A DNA stretch of 64,000 nucleotides from Vibrio neptunius (lineage in GTDB: Bacteria; Pseudomonadota; Gammaproteobacteria; Enterobacterales; Vibrionaceae): assembly GCA_019339365.1 (NCBI GenBank), contig CP079860.1:1723128-1787127 (forward strand). The letters are read 5' to 3'. The position numbers and the translations under genes are program-made. This document shows positions 38,876 to 49,250 of the stretch, one piece after another. Every line of letters begins with the position of its first letter. Within the stretch, counting starts at the first letter, position 1. The notes beneath the pieces were generated by a model. The model made no database searches, had not been told where the DNA came from, and saw only the letters and a program-made list of their open reading frames with translations.

Positions 38876-39971
38876 ATGAACGTTCAGGCCTTACCCATGA
38901 ATCGATTTCTCGATCATCATGGTCAAGTCGTTAAACCACTTCCTGAGTGGGCCGATGCTAAAACACTGAAAAGTTCTACTGCGACATGGTTGTCGCACGC
39001 ACCTACGACAACAAAGCTGTCGCCTTACAAAGAACAGGAAAGCTAGGAACCTACCCTTCACACTTAGGAGCAGAGGCGTTTGGAATTGCCATAGGCCACG
39101 CCCTTCGTGTACAAGACGTCTTCATCCCTTATTACCGTGATATGCCTGCTATGTGGGTCCGCGGTATAGGTATGGAAAAAAAATCTTCAATATTGGGGGA
39201 GGTGATGAGCGGGGTAGCGATTTCTGTCCAGATGAAAACAATCTAACATGCCGAGACTTACCTTTCTGCGTTCCTATAGCGACGCAATGCACCCACGCCG
39301 TTGGCGTCGCTGCAGCATTGAAAATTGAAGGCGACCGCAATGCTGCGCTCGTCACTTGTGGCGATGGTGCAACTTCCAAGGGAGATTTCCTTGAGTCTGT
39401 CAATTGCGCGGGTACCTGGAACATCCCACTTGTGTTTGTCGTCAACAACAACCAGTGGGCCATCTCCGTACCACGATCACTGCAGTGTGCGGCTGATTTT
39501 CTCTCCGAGAAAGCCAGTGGAGCTGGAATCCCTGGCATCACTGTCGATGGTAATGATGTCATCGCCATGTACGATGCAGTGTCAACAGCACTAGACCGAG
39601 CGAGAAAAGGCAAAGGGGCAACCCTCATTGAAGCGGTAAGCTACCGACTCAGTGACCATACCACCGCCGATGACGCTAGCCGCTATCGTAGCAAAGATGA
39701 GCTCAATCAGGCGTGGCAATATGAACCCATTCTTAGGCTAAAAAACTACCTTATTGATCAAGGACACTGGTCTGAAGAAGAAGAGCAAGCCCTACTCCTG
39801 CAAGCCAAAGCTGAAGTCGAAAAAGCGGTCGAACGTTATCTTAACTTACCGCCTCAAGCACCTGAGTCTGCTTTTGATTACTTATATGAATCCCCAGTCA
39901 CAGAGCTAAACAAGCAAAGAGACGAACTGATCAACAAAGCGATGCGAATGCAGGGAGGCAAAAATGTCTGA
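38876..39971 (+). CDS. bkdA1: Branched-chain 2-oxo acid dehydrogenase E1 alpha subunit (frameshifted)
   Basis: The thiamine-diphosphate subunit that decarboxylates 2-oxo acids from Val, Leu and Ile. Seen: GKLGTYPSHLGAEAFGIA, VCGDGATSKGD-type cofactor motif (TCGDGATSKGDFLESVNCAG), NNNQWAISVP, YRLSDHTTADDASRYR. Three single-base errors are inferred: A missing at 38969-38972, and A extra at 39176-39183 plus G extra at about 39192-39196. Repaired, it reads KKFYCDMVVARTYD and MEKNLQYWGGDERGSD, about 364 residues. The ATG overlap with the next gene shows an operon. A pyruvate-type substrate is possible; the ivd/liu setting favours branched-chain. Confidence 0.85.
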
Positions 39972-40948
39972 GATTACACTAGTTGAAGCAGTAAACCTCG
40001 CCTTGCACCATGAAATGAGCAAGGATCCCAAGGTCGTTTTACTGGGGGAGGATGTCGGTGACAATGGTGGTGTCTTTCGCGCTACAGTTGGCCTAAAAGA
40101 AAAATTCGGTTTCAAGCGGGTTATCGACACACCTCTTGCAGAAGCGCTTATCGGCGGGGTCAGTGTTGGTATGGCCACTCAGGGGCTACGTCCTGTGGCG
40201 GAGTTTCAATTCCAAGGGTTTGTTTTCCCAGCTATGGAACATCTAATGTGTCACGCTGCACGTATACGCAACCGGACACGTGGGCGTTTAACCTGTCCAG
40301 CCGTTTTCCGAGCCCCGTTTGGTGGCGGTATCCATGCACCGGAACACCACTCGGAGAGTATCGAGGCTCTTTTTGCCCATATTCCTGGCTTTCGAGTAGT
40401 GATTCCTTCTTCTCCACAACGTGCCTACGGACTGCTGTTGGCCGCAATCCGCAGTAACGATCCAGTCATGTTTTTTGAACCAAAACGTATTTATCGCACA
40501 GTGAAATCTAATGTCATTGATAATGGTGAGGCACTTCCTCTGGACAGCTGCTTTACGTTACGCAAAGGACGCGATGTCACTTTAGTGACGTGGGGGGCTT
40601 GCGTAGTTGAGTCACTGCAAGCAGCACAAGCTCTCTCTGAACAGGGTATTGAAGCTGAAGTGATTGATTTAGCCAGCATCAAGCCTATCGACATGGATAC
40701 TATTCTGAAATCCCTAGACAAAACAGGTCGCTTACTTGTCGTCCATGAAGCGAGTAAAACCTGCGGGGTTGGTGCAGAGATCATCGCTCGAGCAGCTGAA
40801 CATGCGATGTGTACTCTCAAAGCGCCACCGAAACGTGTCACAGGCATGGACACGGTTATGCCTTACTATCGAAATGAAGACTATTTTATGATTCAGGAAG
40901 AAGACATTGTTATTGCAGCAAAAAGAACTCGTGGAGGGATGGAAATGA
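39964..40948 (+). CDS. bkdA2: Branched-chain 2-oxo acid dehydrogenase E1 beta subunit (one frameshift)
   Basis: The partner of E1 alpha in the E1 heterotetramer, with EDVGDNGGVFRATVGL, DTPLAEALIGGVSVGMA, FQFQGFVFPAMEHLM and VIDLASIKPIDMDTIL. Its ATG overlaps the E1 alpha stop by eight bases. As read, it appears fused to E2. Removing one A from 40920-40924 gives the expected end AAKELVEGWK with a TGA at 40946-40948 that overlaps the E2 ATG (ATGA). The repaired length is about 327 residues, normal for the family. Confidence 0.88.
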
Positions 40949-42082
40949 GATCATTTTTACTGCCAGATCTTGGTGAAGGACTTGCAGAGTCGGAAATAGT
41001 GCAATGGCACGTCAATGTCGGTGACATGGTGGAAGTTGACCAGATCATTTTGACCGTTGAGACCGCAAAAGCCGTCGTCGAAGTGCCCGCACCATACAGT
41101 GGTAAGATAGTCAGTCGCCATGGCGAAGAAGGCGATGTGATCAATATTGGTAGCCTTTTACTTGAAATCGAGCAAGAAGGTACTGCACAAAAATCAGAAT
41201 CAAAGCAAAAAGATGCTGCTACGGTCGTGGGCAACGTATCAAGTCAAACTCACCAAGTCGATGTTGATGATTTTTTGGATCGGCGCTTCACACAATACTA
41301 GCGAAGGTTCACCCGTCACGGCTATGCCTTCAGCTCGTTTGCTCGCCAAGAAGTTGGGAGTGAACCTTCTTCAAGTAGAAGGTAGTGGTCATGGTGGCCT
41401 GATCACCGACGCCGACATTTATGAAGAGGCAGGTAAGCAACAACCAGGAACTGAAGTGCTCAAAGGTGCGCGTCGAACCATGGCTGGCACCATGGCTGAA
41501 TCGCATCACAACGTCGCTTCTGTCACCATTACAGAAGAAGCCCTGTTGGAAAACTGGAATAAAGGCGAAGACATTTCTGGGCGTCTCATCCAGGCCGTTG
41601 TATATGCATGTGAACAAGAGCCAGCACTCAATGCTTGGTTTGATGCTGAAACTATGACTCGCTGTGTGCATAGTACGGTGAACATAGGCATTGCTGTCGA
41701 CAGCAGTCATGGGTTATATGTGCCTGTTTTACGAAACGCTAACGAAGTAAAAACGGAAGACATACGCTCTTGGCTCAATGAGACAGTGACTGGCATCCGT
41801 GACCGTAAAATCGGACGTGAACAATTACAGCACGCAACGATTACACTCTCTAACTTTGGTGCGATTGCAGGTATCTACGCGACGCCGGTGGTCTCCCCAC
41901 CTCAGGTCGCTATTGTCGGTGCAGGACGTATCATTGAAAAAGTGGTGATGCGAAATAATGAAGCCGTGGCAGTGAAAGCCATGCCTCTCTCTGTCACCTT
42001 TGATCATAGAGCTTGTACAGGCGGCGAAGCCGCTCGTTTTACCAAGCGACTGGTCGAGCACTTGGAGAAGAAGTTGAACTAA
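40945..42082 (+). CDS. bkdB: Branched-chain 2-oxo acid dehydrogenase E2 acyltransferase (one frameshift)
   Basis: The core dihydrolipoyl acyltransferase that passes the acyl group to CoA. It begins MRSFLLPDLGEGLAESEIV with one lipoyl domain (lysine in TVETAKAVVEV), then a peripheral-subunit-binding domain (MPSARLLAKKLGV), then the catalytic domain ending FDHRACTGGEAARF. That motif has TG where most E2 enzymes have DG. The frame breaks at six T (41271-41276); five give DDFWIGASHNTSEGSPVT. Repaired length is about 378 residues. No E3 (lpd) follows, so it must be shared from elsewhere. The gene end overlaps the convergent GGDEF gene by four bases. Confidence 0.88.
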
Positions 42083-43236
42083 GTTCTCGCCGTAACCCGG
42101 TCACGGCCATTTTCCTTAGCGTTATAGAGTGCCCGATCTGCGCGCTCTATGACGCTTTTCCAATCATCATCCCCATTGAACTCGGTGACACCAAAGCTTG
42201 CCGTACAAGACTCAACGTTCGTCGGCAACATCCTTGCTCTTTTTATTGCTTCTCGGAGTTTCTCAGCAACAATCATAGCGTTATCAATATCAGTATTAGG
42301 CAAGAGTACCAAGAACTCCTCACCGCCATAGCGAAAACTTAAGTCATCTTTTCGGGTTTGCAGGATTAATAACTTACCCGTTGTGCGTAACACACGATCC
42401 CCTGCCTGGTGACCGTAGGTATCGTTCACTTTTTTAAAATGATCAATATCAAGCAGTAACACAGACAGCGGCTGCCTGTGCCGGCTTGATCTGGCTAACT
42501 CTTTTGGCAGTAATTCTTCCAACGCTCGACGATTATAAAGCTGAGTCAACTCATCCTTGATCGACGTATCATAAATCGTCGCGACGAGTCGCCCAGTAAG
42601 CATCCACGTCACTGAAAATCCGACAAAAACAATCATCAGCAATGTGCTAACAAACGCCAACTGATGTGCAATACCCGAAATCATGAAATCGTCAATCCGT
42701 TGTTCAAACAGCGTCCAAGTGAAGCGAAATACATTGTAGCTACCCTGAGTCGCTAGCCCAAACGAGAGCAAAAATTTGGAGGGAGTAATATCTGTGCTAT
42801 GACCTTTTTGATTGGCAAATATCGCAATAAAACACAAACTAGAAACATAAATGGTCATCAAAATGACACGCGCATTAGTCGACGGCATAAAAAACGTAAA
42901 ATAGGTCAGTCCGATGACCAATATCGGAAAACTGTAGAAGCCGACATTCGCGATGACCCGAGGGAACCGCCTAAACTGGCATACGCCCAGTAATAAAATG
43001 ATGTAACTAAAAGCCATCAAGGAGTTGGCGAGTATCTTGGAAACCCAGTGAGTAATTTGGTTGCCAAAACTCAAGAGAAGAAAACTGATGGAGAGCAGCA
43101 GAAGCGCAGAGGCAATCGTGCTGATCCCTCTAACGGTAGGCTGAAGTTGTTGAATCAATAACAACCCTATGCAATAGCACAAAGACAACAAAACACAGAT
43201 GATGGACAAGGTAGTGATATCTAAGTGTATGCCCAT
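42079..43236 (-). CDS. Membrane diguanylate cyclase
   Basis: A 385-residue protein with about six to seven hydrophobic helices up to residue 215, then a GGDEF domain with active FRYGGEEFLVLL. The preceding RKDD is an intact RxxD inhibitory site, so c-di-GMP feedback is expected, unlike the cyclase at 7169-8698. The N-terminal membrane sensor has no extracytoplasmic domain and was not assigned to a named MASE family. It is convergent with and overlaps the E2 gene by four bases. Confidence 0.9.
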   Translation of the reverse strand: MGIHLDITTLSIICVLLSLCYCIGLLLIQQLQPTVRGISTIASALLLLSISFLLLSFGNQITHWVSKILANSLMAFSYIILLLGVCQFRRFPRVIANVGFYSFPILVIGLTYFTFFMPSTNARVILMTIYVSSLCFIAIFANQKGHSTDITPSKFLLSFGLATQGSYNVFRFTWTLFEQRIDDFMISGIAHQLAFVSTLLMIVFVGFSVTWMLTGRLVATIYDTSIKDELTQLYNRRALEELLPKELARSSRHRQPLSVLLLDIDHFKKVNDTYGHQAGDRVLRTTGKLLILQTRKDDLSFRYGGEEFLVLLPNTDIDNAMIVAEKLREAIKRARMLPTNVESCTASFGVTEFNGDDDWKSVIERADRALYNAKENGRDRVTART

Positions 43237-43298
43237 AGAGCCTCTCCCACTATGCAGCTAATAGCTACAGTTTAGGAGAGATATCGGTTATTTACTTA

Positions 43299-43328
43299 TA
43301 AAAACGCCCACTCAATGAGCAGGCGTTC
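43299..43328 (-). terminator. Terminator of etfBA
   Basis: On the minus strand AACGCC (43322-43327) pairs with GGCGTT (43303-43308), extended inward by GCTC/GAG-type pairs, followed by TTTTAT. It lies ten bases after the etfA stop. Confidence 0.75.
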
Positions 43329-43338
43329 TGTTTGGGTT

Positions 43339-44278
43339 TTAGATAGCACTGGTTAGCTCTGGTAAAATTTCAAACAAGTCTCCAACCAAACCGTAGTCGG
43401 CAATCTGAAATATTGGCGCTTCTGGATCACTATTGATAGCCACAATTACCTTAGAGTCTTTCATCCCTGCCAAATGTTGAATTGCTCCCGAAATCCCAAC
43501 AGCAATGTAAAGCTCCGGTGCAACGATTTTACCTGTCTGTCCAACCTGAAGATCATTCGATACAAACCCCGCATCCACAGCGGCACGAGACGCACCGATG
43601 GCACCACCCAACTTGTCAGCAAGTTGCTCGACCATGACAAAGTTCTCTTTACTACCTAACCCACGCCCACCAGACACAACCACTCTTGCCGCTGGCAAAT
43701 CAGGGCGACTACTTTGTGTTTTTTGGCGGTCGACCAGTTCAGAAAGTGCATTGCCTATGTTGATATCAACCGGTTTGATTATGGCTGATGAGCTGTCATC
43801 TATGTCTGCTAAGTCAAACGCAGAGCTGCGAATAGTGATAACTTTGATTCTATCTGATGATCTTACTCTAGCCAGCGCATTACCGGCGTAAATAGGTCTT
43901 ATGACGGTGTCCTCTGATTCTATCGAGACCACATCCGATAGCTGACCAACGTCGAGCAAAGCTGCGACTCTAGGCATCAGGTTTTTGCCAAACGTGGTCG
44001 CAGGAGCCAGAACATGCGTGAAATCGGCCGCAATCTGTTGTACCAGCAACGCGCAGTTTTCAGCCAGCTGGTTTTGATAGATTTCAGAATCCGCCACCAG
44101 CACCTCTTTTTACCAGCCCAACTTTAGCGACCTGCTCAACCACTGACTGGCAATCTCCCCCAACCACAAGCGCGCTCACTTCAGTGCTCAATGAAGCGGC
44201 CGCTGACAAGGTTTTCAAAGTATCTGCTATTAAGGATTGGTTATCGTGCTCGACGATGACTAACGTTTTTGCATTCAT
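43339..44278 (-). CDS. etfA: Electron transfer flavoprotein alpha subunit (one frameshift)
   Basis: The FAD-binding subunit that takes electrons from acyl-CoA dehydrogenases. Seen: [19 protein letters not shown], the FAD loops [12 protein letters not shown] and [40 protein letters not shown]. One A is extra in the minus-strand run at 44107-44111; removing it joins [17 protein letters not shown] and gives about 312 residues. The ATG at 44278 has AGAGGA upstream. It overlaps the etfB end region closely, so it is translated from the same transcript. Confidence 0.93.
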
Positions 44279-44289
44279 ATTCATTCCTC

Positions 44290-45040
44290 TCACAATACCT
44301 TGGCTTCATTCTTAAGCTTGTCGACCAGTTCGCTCACGCTGGACACCATTTCTCCTGATGAACGCTCAGCAGGTGCCATCACTTCGATAATTTCATGGCT
44401 GTGTTTCAGCTCGATTCCCAGATCCGCTGCTGAGATAACGTCCAATGGTTTTTTTCTTTGCTCTCATAATATTGGGCAGTGAAGCATAACGTGGTTCATT
44501 AAGACGCAAATCGGTACTGATAACCGCAGGCATGGTCATCTTGACCGTTTCCAAACCGCCGTCAACTTCTCGTGTCACGCTTACCTGATCACCTTCCACC
44601 TTCACATGCGATGCAAACGTACCTTGTGGTCGTTCCGTCAATGCAGCCAGCATTTGTGCAACCTGATTGTTGTCTGTATCGATAGACTGTTTACCAACCA
44701 GAACAATACCCGGTTTTTCTTGTTCCATTAACGATTTGAGCAACTTGGCGACAACCAAAGGCTCAGGTGACACATCCGTTTCAACGTGAATCGCTCTGTC
44801 TGCCCCTAACGCGAGTGCGCCTCTTAAATTCTCCTGACTCGCAGCATCACCAATAGAGGCCACAATCACTTCTTGAGCAACGCCTGCCTCTTTCAAGCGC
44901 ACCGCCTCCTCCACTGCAATTTCACAAAAGGGATTCATCGACATTTTGACATTATTGGTTTCCACACCACTGCCATCACTCTTCACCCTCACCTTCACAT
45001 AAGGATCAATCACTCGCTTTATGGCTACTAGTACTTTCAC
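44290..45040 (-). CDS. etfB: Electron transfer flavoprotein beta subunit (one frameshift)
   Basis: The AMP-binding ETF subunit. It begins [20 protein letters not shown] and contains [37 protein letters not shown] and [18 protein letters not shown]. One A is extra in the run at 44449-44455; six A give [19 protein letters not shown] and an end at the TGA at 44290, about 249 residues, the family length. It is first gene of etfBA, divergent from ETF-QO across a 217-base spacer carrying a LiuR-like site. Confidence 0.93.
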
Positions 45041-45192
45041 ATCTCCTCCTTGGTGCTAACAGCATTTTTCACAACGATTACAATTGGATAACTCATCGTC
45101 TTATGTACAGTTCACTCATTCTAATGAGCGGCTTAATATCTCGTTAAACCTGTTTCATGTCGGATTTTTTGCCTATACTCAGCTTAGTAAAG

Positions 45193-45208
45193 TTTACGTT
45201 TACGTCAA
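45193..45208. promoter_or_regulatory. Candidate LiuR operator in the etfB / ETF-QO spacer
   Basis: TTTACGTTTACGTCAA read in reverse is TTGACGTAAACGTAAA, nearly the same as the sites at 55210 and 55239 between ivdA and liuR. It is 50 bases upstream of ETF-QO and about 150 upstream of etfB. The MerR-type LiuR controls such genes in gamma-proteobacteria; assignment here rests on the shared motif. Confidence 0.65.
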
Positions 45209-45257
45209 CTGCACTATAGTTATGTATAAGATTTAATTGGCAAGGTAGGTTTACACC

Positions 45258-46926
45258 ATGGAAAGAGAATGTATGGAGTTTGATGTCGTCGTCGTTGGAG
45301 CGGGCCCTGCGGGGTTATCCACCGCAATCAAACTTGCCCAGCTCAGCAAAATCAAACAATTACCTCTATCAATCTGTGTTGTTGAAAAAGGGGCTGAAGT
45401 CGGTGCACATATACTCTCAGGGGCCGTATTCGAAACGAGAGCACTGGATGAACTTTTCCCAGACTGGAAATCTCTTGGCGCACCGGTCAACAACCCGGTC
45501 ACTCATGACGAGTTCATATACATGACGACAGCAAGCAATCACATAAAAATGCCTGCATTTGCAACGCCCAAACTGATGCACAACAGCTCAGACAATCATG
45601 TCATCAGTCTGTCTAATCTATGCCGTTGGCTCGGACAAAAAGCAGAAGAGCTAGAGATTGAAGTCTATCCTGGCTTTGCGGCCGCGAGTATCAATTATGA
45701 TCAATCTGGAGCGGTGACCGGCATCAACACATCAGATATGGGGCTGGATAAAGCCGGTGAGCAAAAAGCCCACCTTCGAGGCAGGCATTGAGTTAAAAGC
45801 CAAATATACCGTCTTTGCTGAGGGCGCACGTGGCCATCTCGGTAAACAATTGATCGACAAATTCAATCTAAATGAAGGTCGCCAGCCACAACACTATGCA
45901 CTTGGATTGAAAGAAATCTGGCAGCTGCCCGAAGACAGCGCAATCCATCAAGCAGGCAGTGTCCTCCACGGTGCTGGCTGGCCTCTAAACGAATCAGATT
46001 CTAGTGGCGGCAGTTTCCTTTACCATCTAGAAAATCATCAAGTTGTTGTCGGGCTGATCATTGATTTGAACTATTCGAACCCTTACCTCAGCCCATTTGA
46101 TGAGTTTCAACGTTTTAAGCACCACCCTGCGATTAAACAATATCTCGAAGACGGTGAACGGATTTCCTATGGCGCTAGAGCTATCGCTAAAGGCGGCTTT
46201 GACTCATTACCTAAACAGCAGTTCCCGGGCGGGCTGTTGATTGGGTGTGACGCAGGCACGCTAAATTCAGGAAAAATTAAAGGCAGTCACACTGCAATGA
46301 AATCAGGTATGCTTGCCGCAGAAGCCATATTCTCGGCCCTTGAGGCAAGTGAGACCCAGCAGGAACCAGATTACCAGAGTCTGTTCGAATCATCATGGCT
46401 CTATGAGGAACTGAAACAAAGCCGCAATTTTGCGTCTTCAATCCATAAATACGGTGCCGTGCTAGGAGGTGCACTCGCAACGTTCGAACAAAATATCTGG
46501 CAGCCTCTGTTTAACAAGGGGTACCATGGACGATATCAGACCCGAAGGCTGATCACCTTTCCATGAAGGAAATCTCGCAATGCAACGCGATTGATTACCC
46601 TAAGCCTGATGGAAAGTTGAGCTTTGATAAACCTTCTTCTGTTTACCTCTCTGGGACACAGCATGAAGAGAACCAGCCCTGTCACCTTATCATTAACAAT
46701 GACAGCATTCCGATTAAGAATCACCTCCCTCTCTATGATGAACCGAGTCAACGTTACTGCCCAGCGGGTGTTTACGAGATTGTGACCCTTGATAATGCGC
46801 CCAAGTTGCAGATAAATGCCGCCAATTGTCTCCATTGCAAAACCTGCGATATAAAAAGATCCTTCGCAAAATATCACTTGGCTACCGCCAGAAGGTGGTG
46901 GCGGTCCCAATTATCAGAATATGTAA
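45258..46926 (+). CDS. Electron transfer flavoprotein-ubiquinone oxidoreductase (three frameshifts)
   Basis: An inner-membrane flavoprotein that moves electrons from ETF to quinone. Seen: FAD motif DVVVVGAGPAGLSTAIKLA, GAEVGAHILSGAVFETRAL, FAEGARGHLGKQLI, LIGCDAGTLNSGKIKG, and the 4Fe-4S cysteines in RYCPAGVYE and NAANCLHCKTCDIKDP. Inferred errors: one A extra at 45763-45767, one G missing at 46518-46521, one A extra at 46853-46857. Repaired, it ends at 46926 with about 555 residues, the usual length. It is divergent from etfBA and followed by azurin. Confidence 0.93.
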
Positions 46927-47027
46927 CTGGTTATCGACAAAAATTCAGCACTTAGTGAAAGTGATCAAAGTTTGTATTTCTAACGTATATGAGAATATCT
47001 CTCAACTACAAACCGTGAGGAATAAGT

Positions 47028-47483
47028 ATGATTAAACGTAGTGTTGGTACGCTTGCAGTGGTGCTTAGCGCAATCAGTTTCGGAGCTCAGGCTGGGGCAG
47101 AATGTTCTGTATCTGTTGATGCAAACGATATGATGAAGTTTTCGACGGATAGCATCAGCGTCCCTTCGAGTTGTAAGGAAGTCACTCTGACTTTAAACCA
47201 TACAGGTAAGCTAGCAGCAACTTCTATGGGCCACAACGTCGTTATTGCTGACACAGCCAATGTCCAAGCGGTAGGCACAGAGGGCATGTCTGCTGGCCTA
47301 GCAAACAACTACGTCAAACCGGACGACCCAAGAGTCTACGCGTTCACCAAAATCATAGGTGGTGGTGAAAGTACGTCAGTAACGTTTAGTACAGAAAAGA
47401 TGAAGCCAGGGGGTGACTACACTTTCTTCTGCTCTTTCCCCGGACACTGGGCAATCATGAAAGGCAAATTTGAGTTCAAATAA
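47028..47483 (+). CDS. Azurin (periplasmic blue copper protein)
   Basis: A 151-residue periplasmic electron carrier with a signal peptide ending SFGAQA. The type 1 copper ligands are all visible: His in SMGHNVVIAD, Cys and His in FFCSFPGHW, and Met in AIMKGKF. The Cys pair of the azurin disulfide is ECSVSV and SSCKEV. In other bacteria azurin feeds nitrite reductase or cytochrome peroxidase, neither of which is here. The position between ETF-QO and the ivd operon is unusual. A bidirectional terminator follows. Confidence 0.95.
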   Translation: MIKRSVGTLAVVLSAISFGAQAGAECSVSVDANDMMKFSTDSISVPSSCKEVTLTLNHTGKLAATSMGHNVVIADTANVQAVGTEGMSAGLANNYVKPDDPRVYAFTKIIGGGESTSVTFSTEKMKPGGDYTFFCSFPGHWAIMKGKFEFK

Positions 47484-47497
47484 CGCATTTCTCGACA

Positions 47498-47526
47498 AAA
47501 AGGCACGTGAATCACGTGCCTTTTTA
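47498..47526. terminator. Bidirectional terminator between azurin and the ivd operon
   Basis: GGCACGTG (47503-47510), AAT, CACGTGCC (47514-47521) with AAAAA before and TTTTT after. It ends azurin on the plus strand and the ivd operon on the minus strand. Confidence 0.92.
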
Positions 47527-47543
47527 CGTTTCAAAGCTTAACG

Positions 47544-48303
47544 TTACATAAATATCCCGCCATCGATTTCCAATACACGCGCATTCACGTAGTCATTCTC
47601 AAAGATAAATTTAGCGGTATTGGCAATTTCCTTTGGCATCGCCCATGCGGCCTACAGGCACCATTTTTTCTAGCCTCTCACGAGCTTCTGGCTTCATTGC
47701 CCCTGTCATTGAGGTCTCAATCACACCCGGCGCAATAGCGGCTGCTCGAATACCATAACGTGCTAGCTCCTTACCCCAAGTTGCCGCTAGCGTCGCGACT
47801 GCTGCTTTCGATGCCGCATAGTTTGTTTGACCAATATTTCCCGCACGAGCAACACTGGAAATGTTGATAATGACACCTTTTCGCTTGGTATTGATCATCT
47901 GAACTGCGGCCTCTCGGCCACATAAAAACGTCCCAGTAAGATTGACATCAATCACGGAGCTAAATTGCTCCAGCGACATTTTAGTCAGCTCTCCATCTCT
48001 GACTTTAACTAGTAAACCGTCTCGCAGAATACCAGCGTTATTAATAAGTCCATCCAACTGACCAAAATCCGCGACAATGTTACTAAAGACTTGCTCCACT
48101 TCGTGTTCGTCTGTCACATTAGCTTTGTATGTTAATGCTTTGACCCCGAGCATATTGCATTGTTCTTTGGTATCCATCAGGGCTTCTTCGTTAACATCAA
48201 GCAGGGCAAGCTCAGCACCAGCCTGCGCTAATGTAATCGCCATCATCTGACCTAGGCCTTGACCTGCACCTGTAATCGCTATCACGCTCTGTTTTAGATC
48301 CAT
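47544..48303 (-). CDS. ivdG: Short-chain dehydrogenase, likely 3-hydroxy-2-methylbutyryl-CoA dehydrogenase (one frameshift)
   Basis: An NAD(P)-dependent SDR with [12 protein letters not shown] in [12 protein letters not shown], and the catalytic Ser and YxxxK in [20 protein letters not shown]. It is last in an operon whose order equals ivdABCDEFG of Shewanella, where this enzyme oxidises 3-hydroxyacyl-CoA in isoleucine breakdown. An extra base at 47630-47631 shifts the end; repaired it reads [17 protein letters not shown] to a TAA at 47544, about 252 residues. ATG 48303 has ACGGAG upstream. Confidence 0.85.
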
Positions 48304-48315
48304 TTGCAAACTCCG

Positions 48316-49217
48316 TTACTTTTTAGATTGATAAAACTCGAACAAACTTGAAAAGTCTAGCTCTTCATTGCCATTTGCGTTGTGAAAAGCATAAAGATTT
48401 CGTGCTAAAGCGCCCATTGGGACCGAAGATTGACTCTTTGCAGCCGTATCTAAGCCAAGCCCGAGATCTTTCAACATCAGTTTACTCATAAACCCTGGCT
48501 TAAATTCGTTGCTAGCCGGTGCGGTTTCCATTACCCCCGGACAAGGATTGTATAGCTCAAGCGCCCAGTTACGGCCAGAGCTTTGCAGCATGATGTTGGA
48601 AAGTACTTTAGGGTCCAGCCCATTATCTATGCCCAAGTTCAGTGCTTCGCATGTCCCTGACATGAGAATACCGAGCATTAAGTTGTTACATATTTTTCCC
48701 ATCTGACCATCACCCGCTTTACCGGCATGGAAGATGTTTTTACCCATATGTTTAAGTACAGACTCTGCTTTTACGAAAGCGGTATCCGAGCCTCCGACAA
48801 TAAAAGTCAGCGTACCCGCTTGTGCTCCTGCTACACCACCAGAGACAGGGGCATCCACAAAGTCGAGACCTTTTCTGCCGCGCACTGGGCAACAATGCGT
48901 GCCGACTCAGGGTCAATCGTCGAAGAATCAATAAGAAAAGTGCCATCTTCAACCATGTTTAACAAGCCAACACCACCGCTATGGTCGCCAAGATAAATCG
49001 CTCGGACATGCTCGCCCGCCGGTAACATGGTTACTACCGTATCTGCGCCTTTCACGGCATCCTCCACGGTGGGCGCAGCAACCGCGCCAGCAGACTCCAA
49101 TTTCCTGACAGCTTGCGGCATCAAATCAAATACCTGTACTTTCAAGCCAGCAGCCAGCAAGTTTTCGGCCATTGGGCCGCCCATATTACCTAAACCTATA
49201 AACGCTATGGTACTCAT
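48316..49217 (-). CDS. mmsB: 3-hydroxyisobutyrate dehydrogenase (one frameshift)
   Basis: Oxidises 3-hydroxyisobutyrate to methylmalonate semialdehyde in valine breakdown (ivdF in the Shewanella naming). The N-terminal NAD motif is IAFIGLGNMGGPMAENLL. The substrate motif DAPVSGGVAGAQAGTL and the catalytic lysine segment GKICNNLMLGI are present. One base is missing near 48869-48870; repair joins CAAEKGLDFVDAP and gives about 300 residues, the normal length. It is 33 bases downstream of the hydrolase gene. Confidence 0.92.
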
Positions 49218-49250
49218 TGAATAAATTCCTTCTTTCCCTGCTCTGAGAGC

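Noticed and set aside
11000..41300. Homopolymer frameshifts as phase variation
   Set aside because: Runs are only 3-8 bases and hit housekeeping genes (clcA, etfA, etfB, E1/E2) as often as surface genes, which points to sequencing error.
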